Source: Candidatus Aenigmatarchaeota archaeon (GTDB lineage: Archaea > Aenigmatarchaeota > Aenigmatarchaeia > CG10238-14). From it: a stretch of 13,455 nucleotides of DNA. The notes under the pieces were generated by a model. The model did not search any database. It had not been told where the DNA came from and was given only the letters and a program-made list of their open reading frames with translations. The stretch is taken from the NCBI GenBank assembly GCA_017610225.1, contig JAFCCM010000047.1:1-13455 (forward strand), written 5' to 3'. Below, one piece after another: positions 6,071 to 12,770 of the stretch. Every line of letters begins with the position of its first letter. The first letter of the stretch is position 1. Made by a program: the position numbers and the translations under genes.

Positions 6071-6146
6071 AAATGTCTTGAAGTGGAGAGTAAATATGGT
6101 TAAGAATGGTTTTATTTATGGGTGGATAAAGCCAGTCAGTTCTTAA
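6030..6146 (+). CDS. Candidate 38-aa small protein, overlapping zinc-ribbon gene
   Basis: 38 aa, starting MEIGRLEACLIQD and ending GFIYGWIKPVSS. ATG 6030 is preceded by GGGAGGTGG (6014-6022), one of the strongest SD sequences in the window, with 7 nt spacing. It overlaps the zinc-ribbon gene by 41 bp in a different frame. The TTAA at 6143-6146 provides its stop and, read on the other strand, the fibrillarin stop. No family is recognised. Alternatively the two frames are one gene split by a frameshift, but the SD argues for a separate start. Confidence 0.5.
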   Translation: MEIGRLEACLIQDRNVLKWRVNMVKNGFIYGWIKPVSS

Positions 6147-6826
6147 TTTTTTCTTTTTAGAACAAAAAATCCGTGATCTTTCTCATGTGGTTCTAAAGTA
6201 ACAAAATCAGTGACATTAAAGAACTTTTCAAGTTTTTCTCTTTCTTGCCTATAAACTTCTGTTGGTCTTTTAGTGACATCTATACTTCTAGATTTGATTG
6301 CAATCATTGCAAATCCATCTGACTTTAGGAATTTTTTACAAGTTCTTATTAACACTTCAGATTGGTCTCTAATTGCTACATCAGCATAGACTAAATCAAC
6401 TTGTTCAATCCAAGGAAAATCTTCTGGTTTTCTTGCATCTGCTAGTATTGGGACTATATTTTCTCTTTCTTTTGCTATTGGTAGTATTTCTCTTAATACA
6501 CGGTCAGAGATTTCTATCCCATAAATTATTCCTTCTTTTTCGACTATGTCTGAGAAATGGGAACATGTTGTCCCTGATGCTACACCTAAATAAAGTATTT
6601 TCATTCCTTTTTTGAGTGGAAAATGATTCAATCCTTTATGTATTGCTGCTGCGGGTTTACTTCTTCTTGGATCCCAAGTTCTTAATTCTCCCTGTTTGGA
6701 TTTGAGTAAAAATTCATCATAAACTTTTTTCCCTGGAATTAGATTCTTGGTACAGAGTCTGTCACCTAACCAAAATACATCTTCGAAATTATGCCTTTCT
6801 TTTTGTCTATTCCTTCTTTTTGACAT
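6143..6826 (-). CDS. flpA: Fibrillarin-like rRNA/tRNA 2'-O-methyltransferase
   Basis: 227 aa, full length for archaeal fibrillarin. It is the catalytic subunit of the C/D-box sRNP and methylates ribose 2'-OH of rRNA and tRNA at sites chosen by guide RNAs, using SAM. Visible signatures are WDPRRSKPAAAI (51-62), the SAM-binding loop YLGVASGTT (79-87), the acidic strand end IYGIEIS (101-107), YADVA with Asp149 and IKSRSID with Lys178. The start overlaps the 3' end of nop5 by 20 bp, so the two partners are co-translated. The gene converges with the 38-aa ORF over TTAA. SAM synthetase lies upstream on the same strand. Confidence 0.96.
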   Translation of the reverse strand: MSKRRNRQKERHNFEDVFWLGDRLCTKNLIPGKKVYDEFLLKSKQGELRTWDPRRSKPAAAIHKGLNHFPLKKGMKILYLGVASGTTCSHFSDIVEKEGIIYGIEISDRVLREILPIAKERENIVPILADARKPEDFPWIEQVDLVYADVAIRDQSEVLIRTCKKFLKSDGFAMIAIKSRSIDVTKRPTEVYRQEREKLEKFFNVTDFVTLEPHEKDHGFFVLKRKN

Positions 6827-7829
6827 GTTTATCCTCTAATGCTTCTTTTATTCTTTTATCTAGATCTTTTTTTAATTCTTCAGACTTATCTTCAGATCCA
6901 TAATAATCTATTTTAAGTGCTATGGACATTTTTGATGCTAATATTCTTGCAATTTTTCCTCGTTTATTTCCTGGAGATTTTTGGACATTGGGGTGAGTGA
7001 AAAGAATTCCAAATTTCGGAGATTTTCCTCTACCTCTCAGATACCTGAACAATGCTTTTTCTGCTCCCATCAATTGAAGAGTTGAAGATGGTTTTTTTGC
7101 AAGTCTACCCATTCCACCACATAATGCTATTAGTCTTGCTCCAATAATTGGTGTAGCAAGTGCTGAGAAATTAGGTGCGATTTTTACCATCAATCTTTCA
7201 GTATACTTTTCCATATGTTCTCTGAGTTTGTATAATTCTTTTACTCTTGTAGCATATTCTTTTAGTAATTCCTCATCTTTTTCTGATAGGTCAATTCCCA
7301 TACTTTTTTTAGTGATTTTTCCCAAATTTTCTTGTGGTATATTATCTCTTAGACCATAGTTTGATATTAACTTAACAAATCTTTCGTGTTTATCTTCAGT
7401 CTGTTCAAATTCAGGAAAGTGTAGACCATACCATTCTCTTAGCCTTGCGATGAAGATGTTGATTGACTTGTCTAACTCGTCTATAGCATTGACAGTTTGG
7501 ATGATTATTTTATCTTTCTTCACAGTTTGTTTGACCTTTCTTCTTGTGAATTCTATTCCTATTTCTGTGAGGAGTTTATTTAATTGAATGTTAGAATAAC
7601 CTAAATCTTTAGCGATTTTTCTGAAAGAAGATCTTACAATATCTGAATCTTCTATTTGGTATCCTTTCTTTTTTAGTCTTTCAATTAACTCTTTCTTAGT
7701 TTTTCCTGAATATTCTAGGTTATCGACTATCTTTTTGGCATCTTTTGGGAAGAGAATCTTGTCTATTACTTTCTCTTTCTCGTCGAGTGCGAATATACCC
7801 AAAAAGGTCTCTGTTATGTATGCTTTCAT
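6807..7829 (-). CDS. nop5: Nop5 (Nop56/58-like) C/D-box sRNP core protein
   Basis: 340 aa. Nop5 bridges fibrillarin and L7Ae on C/D guide RNA. The N-terminal fibrillarin-binding domain (about 1-115) is followed by a coiled-coil and the NOSIC region (LREWYGLHFPE, 130-140), then the Nop domain with PNFSALATPIIGARLIA (219-235, in part), GGMGRLAKKP and GAEKALFRYL (255-264). It ends in a lysine-rich tail. The length is somewhat below the 370-400 aa typical of many archaeal Nop5 proteins. A TATA-like CTTTAAAAAC on the minus strand (7868-7877) would start transcription near 7846. Fibrillarin follows with a 20-bp overlap. Confidence 0.96.
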   Translation of the reverse strand: MKAYITETFLGIFALDEKEKVIDKILFPKDAKKIVDNLEYSGKTKKELIERLKKKGYQIEDSDIVRSSFRKIAKDLGYSNIQLNKLLTEIGIEFTRRKVKQTVKKDKIIIQTVNAIDELDKSINIFIARLREWYGLHFPEFEQTEDKHERFVKLISNYGLRDNIPQENLGKITKKSMGIDLSEKDEELLKEYATRVKELYKLREHMEKYTERLMVKIAPNFSALATPIIGARLIALCGGMGRLAKKPSSTLQLMGAEKALFRYLRGRGKSPKFGILFTHPNVQKSPGNKRGKIARILASKMSIALKIDYYGSEDKSEELKKDLDKRIKEALEDKHVKKKE

Positions 7830-7867
7830 CTTTGAATGATTCTGTGTAGAGATTCAAATACTTTACT

Positions 7868-7891
7868 GTTTTTAAAGAAAAAAGAAAAAGA
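7868..7891 (-). promoter_or_regulatory. T-tract terminator and TATA box between DUF4389 gene and nop5
   Basis: Read on the minus strand, a T/C-rich run (7878-7891) follows the DUF4389 gene and leads directly into CTTTAAAAAC (7868-7877), placed correctly for a nop5 transcript starting near 7846. The element may end the upstream transcript and start the next. Confidence 0.4.
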
Positions 7892-7895
7892 ATGG

Positions 7896-8126
7896 TTACA
7901 ATGGTCTTTTGTCTGTTAATAAACTTAAGTACTCTTTTGACTTTACAGAGAATTGGAACCACTTTTCTATATGTTGATGTAATCCTTTGTTTCTCTTTCC
8001 TGTTATCAGGATTATCCACCACTGTAGAAACATGCAAATACTTGCCCATATTCCCCAAATTCCTAATATGATTCCTAAGACCCAAACCATTACAATTCTG
8101 ATAAATAATTCTAGTCTTGCCCCCAT
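7896..8126 (-). CDS. Small membrane protein, DUF4389-like
   Basis: 76 aa. One or two closely spaced hydrophobic helices (about 7-42, rich in Ile and Trp) are followed by ITGKRNKGLHQHIEKW and a C-terminal stretch ending YLSLLTDKRPL. The pattern TGK-x-GLxxF-like, then W, then YLxLLTDxxP matches DUF4389 membrane proteins as I recall them. Function unknown. Start at 8126 has a good SD, AGGTGA at 8131-8136 on the minus strand, four bases before ATG. It lies 40 bp downstream of the SAM synthetase gene and 66 bp upstream of nop5, all on the same strand, which may be convenience rather than shared function. Confidence 0.75.
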   Translation of the reverse strand: MGARLELFIRIVMVWVLGIILGIWGIWASICMFLQWWIILITGKRNKGLHQHIEKWFQFSVKSKEYLSLLTDKRPL

Positions 8127-8166
8127 TGGTTCACCTAAAGATAATTAGAAAAAGGAGAATTTAAAT

Positions 8167-9336
8167 TTAGAATACACTCAACTTATTATTCAATATCTTT
8201 TCTCTAAATTCCTCAAGACCTTTTACTGATAAACTCTCGTCTATTATTTGTTGAACTTCACTTTCTTTGATCTCATCTCCAGAAATATAGTTTATTCCCA
8301 CAAAAGGTTCATTCACAGGTTTCCCTATCTGAGAGACTAACTGAACATGAACTTGCTCTGGATGGAATAGTTTGTTTATTTTCTCTGCTATTTCCTGCCC
8401 TTTGAAGTTATAGATTTTACCAACATGTGATACTGGGTTCTTTCCTGCGGCTGCTTCCAAAGACATAGGTCTGCATGGTGTGATTAATCCATTGATTCTA
8501 TTTCCTCTACCAACCTGACCGTCATCACCATTTTCCCATGAAGTTCCACTAACTGTAAGGAAAATATTATCCCCTTCATCCATTGTGTTTAGAAATATTT
8601 TTGTATCTCCATCAGCAAACTTACTTGTTAGGAGTTCATTCACTTTAGATTTTTGCTCATAATATTCTTGTTGACTGCTAACAAATTCACTTACCCATGC
8701 TATACACGAAGTAATTGTTATTTCATCATCTTTTCTATAACCCATGACTTTGATATCTTCACCGATGTATGGATATTTCTTCTTAGTCTCAGGATCATTC
8801 AAAAAATGTTCTATATCTAATACCATATTCTCTAGTTTAGAAAATGGAGCAAATCCAACACCTATAGAAGTGTCGTTTGCAAGTGGCATGCTTCCTTTAC
8901 CAAATCTTTCATATAATCCAACAAGATCTTGCGAACCAGGATGAATTTTAATAAATATCTCTGGATTTAGTTTGTCAATAAACCTTAATTGTTTGCTTAA
9001 ATATGTGTCAACTTCTTGATAAATCATCTTTTTTATTTCACCAATATCACCAACAATAGTCGCAGTTCCTGCTACAGTAACATCCGGGTTTTCAATTACT
9101 TTTCCCCCACCATAAACAGGATGAGTGACTCCACCAACGAGTAAACCCTTGTCAACATTGTGATGACAGATAAACCCTTTCTTGTCAATGTAGTGTTTGG
9201 ATAAAAGTCTAGATGTTGCTTCGCATAACCCATCTGTTAAAGAGTCTGGATGACCAAGACCTTTTCTCTCGACTAATTCACTTTTTTGTTTAGGAACGGC
9301 CAAAATTTCTTTCATTTTTTCGATTGATAATTTCAT
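8167..9336 (-). CDS. mat: Archaeal S-adenosylmethionine synthetase
   Basis: 389 aa; archaeal-type methionine adenosyltransferase (COG1812, EC 2.5.1.6), which makes SAM from methionine and ATP in the cytosol. Signatures are [11 protein letters not shown] (26-36), HHNVDKG (58-64), [21 protein letters not shown], and the C-terminal [18 protein letters not shown] and [19 protein letters not shown] blocks (shown in part). Length matches the family (about 400 aa). No close SD is present, and a TATA element at about 9370-9378 suggests a short leader. It is divergent from an HTH-CBS regulator gene 64 bp away, and upstream of fibrillarin, a major SAM user, on the same strand. Confidence 0.97.
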   Translation of the reverse strand: MKLSIEKMKEILAVPKQKSELVERKGLGHPDSLTDGLCEATSRLLSKHYIDKKGFICHHNVDKGLLVGGVTHPVYGGGKVIENPDVTVAGTATIVGDIGEIKKMIYQEVDTYLSKQLRFIDKLNPEIFIKIHPGSQDLVGLYERFGKGSMPLANDTSIGVGFAPFSKLENMVLDIEHFLNDPETKKKYPYIGEDIKVMGYRKDDEITITSCIAWVSEFVSSQQEYYEQKSKVNELLTSKFADGDTKIFLNTMDEGDNIFLTVSGTSWENGDDGQVGRGNRINGLITPCRPMSLEAAAGKNPVSHVGKIYNFKGQEIAEKINKLFHPEQVHVQLVSQIGKPVNEPFVGINYISGDEIKESEVQQIIDESLSVKGLEEFREKILNNKLSVF

Positions 9337-9369
9337 ATCTAATTCTTTATTTTCTCCATTATATATTAT

Positions 9370-9382
9370 TATTTATAATTAT
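9370..9382. promoter_or_regulatory. Near-symmetric TATA element between mat and HTH-CBS gene
   Basis: The plus strand reads TATTTATAATTAT and the minus strand ATAATTATAAATA; each orientation contains an acceptable TATA box. Plus-strand transcription would begin near 9402 (leaderless HTH-CBS mRNA) and minus-strand transcription near 9348 (12-nt leader for mat). One TATA region probably serves both genes. A 6-bp inverted repeat, TATAAC (9393-9398) and GTTATA (9404-9409), spans the HTH-CBS start codon. Confidence 0.45.
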
Positions 9383-9400
9383 CCTGATTAAATATAACTC

Positions 9401-9934
9401 ATGGTTATAACTGGTAAATTGATTAAAGAGTTAAGAGAAGAAAGAGGGATTAGTCAGCAAAAATTAGCAGAAGCAATAGGTGTTTCTCAGGCTCACATAG
9501 CAAAAATAGAGAATGAAAATGTTAATCCGACCTTGTCAATAGTAAATAATATCATGTCTATTCTTAAAGAAAATCATCAAGTAAAGTGCAAAAAAATAAT
9601 GAAGAAGAATATAATTTCTGTTACACCAGATACAAAGATTTTAGATGCGATAAAGTTAATGAAGAATTTTGAGATATCACAGATACCAGTTATTGAAAAA
9701 AGAATGTGTTTAGGTAGTATCACAGAAAAAACAATTGTTAACAACATGGACAAAAACCTAAGAAGAATGTTGGTTAAAGATATAATGGAAAAATCATTTC
9801 CTATAATCAGTTCTAATGAAAGTGTAGAAGTTGCTAAGATGCTTCTGGAATATTCACAGGCTGTTCTCTTAAGTGAAAAACAAAAAATAGTTGGTGTAAT
9901 AACAAAATCTGATATATTGACACTCATGAAGTGA
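9401..9934 (+). CDS. XRE-type HTH transcriptional regulator with CBS domain pair
   Basis: 177 aa. An XRE helix-turn-helix (about 5-58; LREERGISQQKLAEAIGVSQ in part, then AHIAKIENE) is joined to two CBS domains (about 64-116 and 125-177), each beginning with the DIM/KIM-type helix (KKIMKKNI, KDIMEKSF) and ending with G-S/V-I-T (GSITEKTIV, GVITKSDIL). This HTH-CBS architecture is known in archaea. CBS pairs bind adenosyl ligands such as AMP, ATP or SAM. Position, divergent from SAM synthetase across a 64-bp shared promoter, suggests that it controls that gene and perhaps itself; the ligand is not determined. The mRNA is probably leaderless, as no SD is visible. Confidence 0.9.
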   Translation: MVITGKLIKELREERGISQQKLAEAIGVSQAHIAKIENENVNPTLSIVNNIMSILKENHQVKCKKIMKKNIISVTPDTKILDAIKLMKNFEISQIPVIEKRMCLGSITEKTIVNNMDKNLRRMLVKDIMEKSFPIISSNESVEVAKMLLEYSQAVLLSEKQKIVGVITKSDILTLMK

Positions 9935-9976
9935 GTAATTTTAATAGTCCCGAAATCAAAAAAGTAATTAGATTTA

Positions 9977-10228
9977 ATGCAAAAAAAATGTTCAAAATGT
10001 GGAAAATCAATAAAAGAAGTTGGTAGACTGGTTAAAGTCAATTGGTTAGGGTTTCGTGCTCCATTATGTAAAAAATGTAGAGAAGAAATCAAAAGAAAAC
10101 CTAAAAGTAGATTTAGTGTAGATGGGTTGTTTAGGAGAATAAGAAGGGAATCAACTACTGGTTCTAGAAAGAAAACTAAAAATAAAAAACCAAAATCTAA
10201 ACCAAAAAAATCTAAGAAGAAGAAATAA
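9977..10228 (+). CDS. Zinc-ribbon protein with lysine-rich tail
   Basis: 83 aa. Cys5/Cys8 (KCSKCGK) and Cys31/Cys34 (LCKKCRE) form a zinc ribbon over residues 1-37, followed by an Arg-rich segment (LFRRIRRES) and a disordered tail made largely of Lys with Ser, Pro and Asn. The extreme basic charge suggests RNA, DNA or ribosome binding; no specific family is recognised. It begins 43 bp after the HTH-CBS gene with no clear SD; a TATA-like TTTTAATA near 9939-9946 could give it its own promoter. A GC-rich hairpin follows 7 bp after the stop. Confidence 0.72.
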   Translation: MQKKCSKCGKSIKEVGRLVKVNWLGFRAPLCKKCREEIKRKPKSRFSVDGLFRRIRRESTTGSRKKTKNKKPKSKPKKSKKKK

Positions 10229-10234
10229 TCATCA

Positions 10235-10253
10235 AGAGCCCTTGTTGGGCTCT
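10235..10253 (+). terminator. GC-rich stem-loop terminator
   Basis: AGAGCCC (10235-10241) and GGGCTCT (10247-10253) form a perfect 7-bp stem with a 5-base loop, followed by ATTTAAT. It is clearly GC-richer than its surroundings and lies directly after the zinc-ribbon gene. It resembles a bacterial intrinsic terminator with a poor T-tract. Confidence 0.55.
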
Positions 10254-10409
10254 ATTTAATAATTTGATATTATAATTAAATATGATTTCTATTAGATATT
10301 AAAGAGGATGGGGTATATAGACCGAAATGAAGAAATACTTTTAATTCTTGAAAGAGTAAATCAAATTGTATACACTTATTTCTCAGAGAATAATACTTGT
10401 ATAGATTAA
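10254..10409. other. Intergenic region upstream of Nudix gene
   Basis: About 155 bp of AT-rich DNA without an open frame of useful length. GTATACAC at about 10368-10375 is a possible TATA element for the Nudix gene, giving a leader of around 12 nt. I see no conserved RNA motif. Confidence 0.4.
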
Positions 10410-10871
10410 ATGACAATTTATGCAACTATTTGTTACCCAATCAAAGATGGAAAAGTATTACTGATTAAAAAATCTCCTGGAAAGTTTGGCGAAGGTAAAT
10501 GGAATGGTCTTGGGGGGAAGTTCAAGATAAATGAAACGGCAAAAGAGTGTGCAGTAAGAGAAACTTTTGAAGAAAGTGGATTGAAGATGACTAAGCCTAA
10601 AAATCATGGGAAAATAGAATTTTATGTGGGTGGTAAACTATCATGGATCACTCATATATTTTCTTCTAATAAATTTTCTGGGAAAATTCAAGAATCTGAA
10701 GAAGGTAAACTTCAATGGTTTGATGTTGATAAAATTCCTTATAATCAAACGTGGGAAGATGATAGGTTTTGGTTACCGCTAGTGTTTGAGGGAAAGAAGT
10801 TTACTGCTAAATTTTATTTTACTGAGAATTTTGGAAAATTGTTAGAGCATGAAGTGGAAGTTGTTGGATAA
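10410..10871 (+). CDS. MTH1-like Nudix hydrolase (8-oxo-dGTP diphosphatase family)
   Basis: 153 aa. The complete Nudix box is at 36-58: G36, E42, R50-E51, E54-E55, G57 and a final Leu. The preceding GKWNGLGGK and the C-terminal blocks KIPYNQTWEDD, FWLPLVFEGKKF and FYFTENF closely resemble MTH1/NUDT1-type enzymes, including the paired Asp (WEDD) that recognises oxidised purines in MTH1. The likely role is hydrolysis of oxidised purine nucleoside triphosphates to monophosphates, which keeps them out of DNA and RNA. It has no SD and is probably transcribed from its own promoter. It converges with the ATP-cone gene. Confidence 0.92.
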   Translation: MTIYATICYPIKDGKVLLIKKSPGKFGEGKWNGLGGKFKINETAKECAVRETFEESGLKMTKPKNHGKIEFYVGGKLSWITHIFSSNKFSGKIQESEEGKLQWFDVDKIPYNQTWEDDRFWLPLVFEGKKFTAKFYFTENFGKLLEHEVEVVG

Positions 10872-10919
10872 TTTATTAAAACAAAAAAGAATAATCAAAT
10901 AGATTTCTAAAAGATTACT

Positions 10920-10939
10920 AAAACGAAAAAAGAAAAAAA
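10920..10939 (-). terminator. T-tract terminator of the ATP-cone transcript
   Basis: Read on the minus strand, the bases directly after the ATP-cone stop codon are a long T-rich run broken by single C residues, the usual form of an archaeal terminator. Confidence 0.5.
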
Positions 10940-11191
10940 TTAATCCTTCACTTCTTTCTTAAAGTTTTCATAGGCTTCTGCAGCTTTTTCGTTCACATCT
11001 TTCAGAGAATTTATTACCATATCTCTTAACTCTTTACTGGTTACCTCTACTTTGTCTACTATCTGACTCGCAACTTTTTCAGCTACATCCACTCCCTGTT
11101 CAACAGTTGCCCCTGCTTTTTGACAGGCAGTTGAAATTTTTTCCTTTACAAATTCTTGTATCTCTCCAGAACTTTTTCTAACATTTACCAT
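10940..11191 (-). CDS. Stand-alone ATP-cone domain protein
   Basis: 83 aa. The whole protein looks like one ATP-cone: the opening VRKSSGEIQEFVKEKI (4-19), a helix with ACQKAGATVEQGVD, AEKVASQIVDKV, then TSKELRDMVINSL and AAEAYENFKK (71-79). ATP-cones bind ATP or dATP and usually regulate ribonucleotide reductases or act in the repressor NrdR; here neither an RNR catalytic domain nor a NrdR zinc ribbon is attached, and no RNR gene is in the window. The SD AAGGTGAT (11195-11202, minus strand) supports the start. It lies 68 bp downstream of TFS on the same strand. A nucleotide-sensing regulatory role is inferred. Confidence 0.75.
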   Translation of the reverse strand: MVNVRKSSGEIQEFVKEKISTACQKAGATVEQGVDVAEKVASQIVDKVEVTSKELRDMVINSLKDVNEKAAEAYENFKKEVKD

Positions 11192-11259
11192 AATATCACC
11201 TTCAATAAGTAATTGTTAAAGAATGTTGATAAGTTTTTTGGATTTCAGGAATGATTAAT

Positions 11260-11589
11260 TTAATACTCACGCCATTTATGCTTACATTTAGTGCAGCAAA
11301 GGAATTTAGTTTGCGGTTCATCTCCACCTCTAGTCTGTTGTAAAACCCAGTATGCCTTGTTATTCCCACATTTCCCACATTTAGCATCTGTTATTGGATA
11401 TTGAATGTAAGAATCATCTTCGCCAAAAACTTTGATATCTTGATCTTCTTGTTTAATCTTTTCAGATATAGTAGTCTTTTTTGCCTTCTCGTCAGGAAAG
11501 AACTCATTGCATTTTCTACAATACCATCCGTTTTTACTATCTCTTTTTTCCATGACTAGTATATTTCCACATTTTTTACAAAATTCTAT
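11260..11589 (-). CDS. tfs: Transcription factor S (TFIIS/RpoM-like), apparent ATA start
   Basis: 109 aa with the start proposed here. TFS binds stalled RNA polymerase and stimulates cleavage of backtracked RNA. The C-terminal zinc ribbon has Cys71/Cys74 (CGKCGN), AYWVLQQTRGGDEP with the catalytic Asp90-Glu91, and Cys99/Cys102 before HKWREY. The N-terminal ribbon needs two CxxC pairs: YCRKC (24-27) and EFCKKCG (4-7). The first pair lies upstream of the first ATG (11553), and no ATG, GTG or TTG precedes it in frame before a TAA. The codon at the canonical position, directly before GAA-TTT-TGT, is ATA (11587-11589), overlapping the signal peptidase stop as ATAG, with GAGGGGAT (11594-11601) four bases upstream. 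An internal start at 11553 would give 97 aa lacking one zinc pair. Confidence 0.88.
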   Translation of the reverse strand: MEFCKKCGNILVMEKRDSKNGWYCRKCNEFFPDEKAKKTTISEKIKQEDQDIKVFGEDDSYIQYPITDAKCGKCGNNKAYWVLQQTRGGDEPQTKFLCCTKCKHKWREY

Positions 11590-12152
11590 ATCAATCCCCT
11601 CACAAACGTTATAATATTATGTAAAATTAGTTTAGGCAACCCTAAGAATGGAATCCATGTTACGGCTTTACCTTTTATTCCAGTTCTATTCCAACATCCA
11701 CTTCCTGGTTTATCGGAAGGATTACATAGAGGATCCATCACTGGGTTATGATCGCCTTTTGTAAACGGATAGCCATTCTCGTCAATATAAACAATTCTGT
11801 GAATTATTGGGACAGGCTGGCCTTCATATGTGAATACAATAACATCACCAACTTCTAACTCATCTTCTGGAACACCTTTGATTATTAACACATCCCCTGG
11901 TCTAAAACCATTCTTTATTGACCATGAATCTATCTCTTCTTTTGTATAGTCAAAATTTTCTTGTAAGTATTGATGATGAACACGAGGTATAGTTTTATCA
12001 TGAACCATTGATCCTGTCATAACAGCAACTATAGGAAGATCTGTGTGTAAAAGATATCCCATTCCTTTGTTGAGAATAATTGCAAAGACTATTCCTAGGA
12101 CTATATACTTGACATTTTCCCACACTTCTTTCTTTTCAATTTCAACTTTCAT
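11586..12152 (-). CDS. Signal peptidase I, archaeal/ER (Sec11-like) type
   Basis: 188 aa. It cleaves signal peptides of exported proteins on the outer face of the membrane. An N-terminal membrane helix spans about 14-34. The catalytic Ser48 is in MTGSMVH, His118 in IIHRIV replaces the Lys of bacterial enzymes (S26B type), and acidic residues follow in KGDHNPVMD (132-140). A hydrophobic C-terminal segment (164-186) may be a second membrane contact. A long insert between Ser and the following strand (residues 50-82) and a Cys/Pro-rich loop (141-153) are larger than in minimal archaeal enzymes. The start overlaps the DUF99 stop by 4 bp (ATGA), and the stop TAG overlaps the apparent ATA start of TFS. 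Confidence 0.92.
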   Translation of the reverse strand: MKVEIEKKEVWENVKYIVLGIVFAIILNKGMGYLLHTDLPIVAVMTGSMVHDKTIPRVHHQYLQENFDYTKEEIDSWSIKNGFRPGDVLIIKGVPEDELEVGDVIVFTYEGQPVPIIHRIVYIDENGYPFTKGDHNPVMDPLCNPSDKPGSGCWNRTGIKGKAVTWIPFLGLPKLILHNIITFVRGLI

Positions 12153-12736
12153 GCTCTTCCCTTACTTTCGCCTTTTACCATTGCAGATGCGATTAGATGA
12201 GCAACCCTTGAGGGTTCTGGTATTAAACTTCTTGTACATGACAATTTAATTATTCTTTCAATCTCATACTTCTGCAGACCTATGAATTGATAGTAAAGGC
12301 TTTTATTGTTTTCTATTTCTACCTTATATATTTTCCCGGCGTTTCTTATAAACTTCCATTTTTTTTCAAAATCATCAAAATTTTGGAGTGCTTTCTTGAT
12401 TTTTCCAAGATTTGGTTTTTTTCTCATGACTATTATTACTGGTAGTCTAGTTTTTTCGTGAAGTTTTTTAATATCTATTATATTAAACCCTCCTATTGTC
12501 AGCCCTTTGAACATTAACACTCGAAGTTCTTCTTTATGTCTAGATTTATTCACGGCTTCAGCAATCTTGTCTGTTGCATCTAGTCCATCACATGTTATTT
12601 CTGTTCTTAAAATTCCATCAAGAAAATTACCTCCTCGATAGATTACACCTATTACTAGGACTTTCTCATGAGACCTTGGTTTAAATGGAGCGTCGTCGAA
12701 TCCCAAAATGCGGACTTCTTGTTTTATTGAACGCAT
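12149..12736 (-). CDS. DUF99 family protein
   Basis: 195 aa, normal for DUF99 (PF01949), an archaeal family with an RNase H-like fold related to endonuclease V. Family features are ILGFDDAPF (10-18), VIGVIYRGGNFLDGIL (28-43), MFKGLTIGGFNIIDI (75-89), LPVIIVMRKKP (99-109) and the C-terminal PEPSRVAHLIASA. The paired Asp14-Asp15 after the first strand and the later acidic residues would suit a metal site, but no activity is established that I know of. It is first in a minus-strand operon with signal peptidase (4-bp overlap) and TFS. The mRNA is probably leaderless: a TATA element at about 12761-12769 predicts a transcription start near 12738. Confidence 0.9.
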   Translation of the reverse strand: MRSIKQEVRILGFDDAPFKPRSHEKVLVIGVIYRGGNFLDGILRTEITCDGLDATDKIAEAVNKSRHKEELRVLMFKGLTIGGFNIIDIKKLHEKTRLPVIIVMRKKPNLGKIKKALQNFDDFEKKWKFIRNAGKIYKVEIENNKSLYYQFIGLQKYEIERIIKLSCTRSLIPEPSRVAHLIASAMVKGESKGRA

Positions 12737-12760
12737 AAGAATAATTGACTACACTAAACC

Positions 12761-12770
12761 TTTATATTTT
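12761..12770. promoter_or_regulatory. Shared TATA region, DUF99 operon and eL40 operon
   Basis: TTTATATTTT on the plus strand reads AAAATATAAA on the minus strand. It is spaced for a plus transcript starting near 12792, just before the eL40 SD, and a minus transcript starting near 12738, two bases before the DUF99 ATG. The gap between the genes is only 70 bp. Confidence 0.5.

Noticed and set aside
6373..6615. 80-codon plus-strand leucine-rich frame
   Set aside because: It is the complement of the fibrillarin gene; the apparent hydrophobicity comes from antisense codons.
7720..8085. 121-codon minus-strand frame spanning the nop5 start and the DUF4389 gene
   Set aside because: It overlaps two better supported genes in another frame and has low-complexity, unconvincing sequence.
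9337..9400. SAM riboswitch upstream of SAM synthetase
   Set aside because: The predicted leader is only about 12 nt and no paired structure is visible, so there is no room for a riboswitch.
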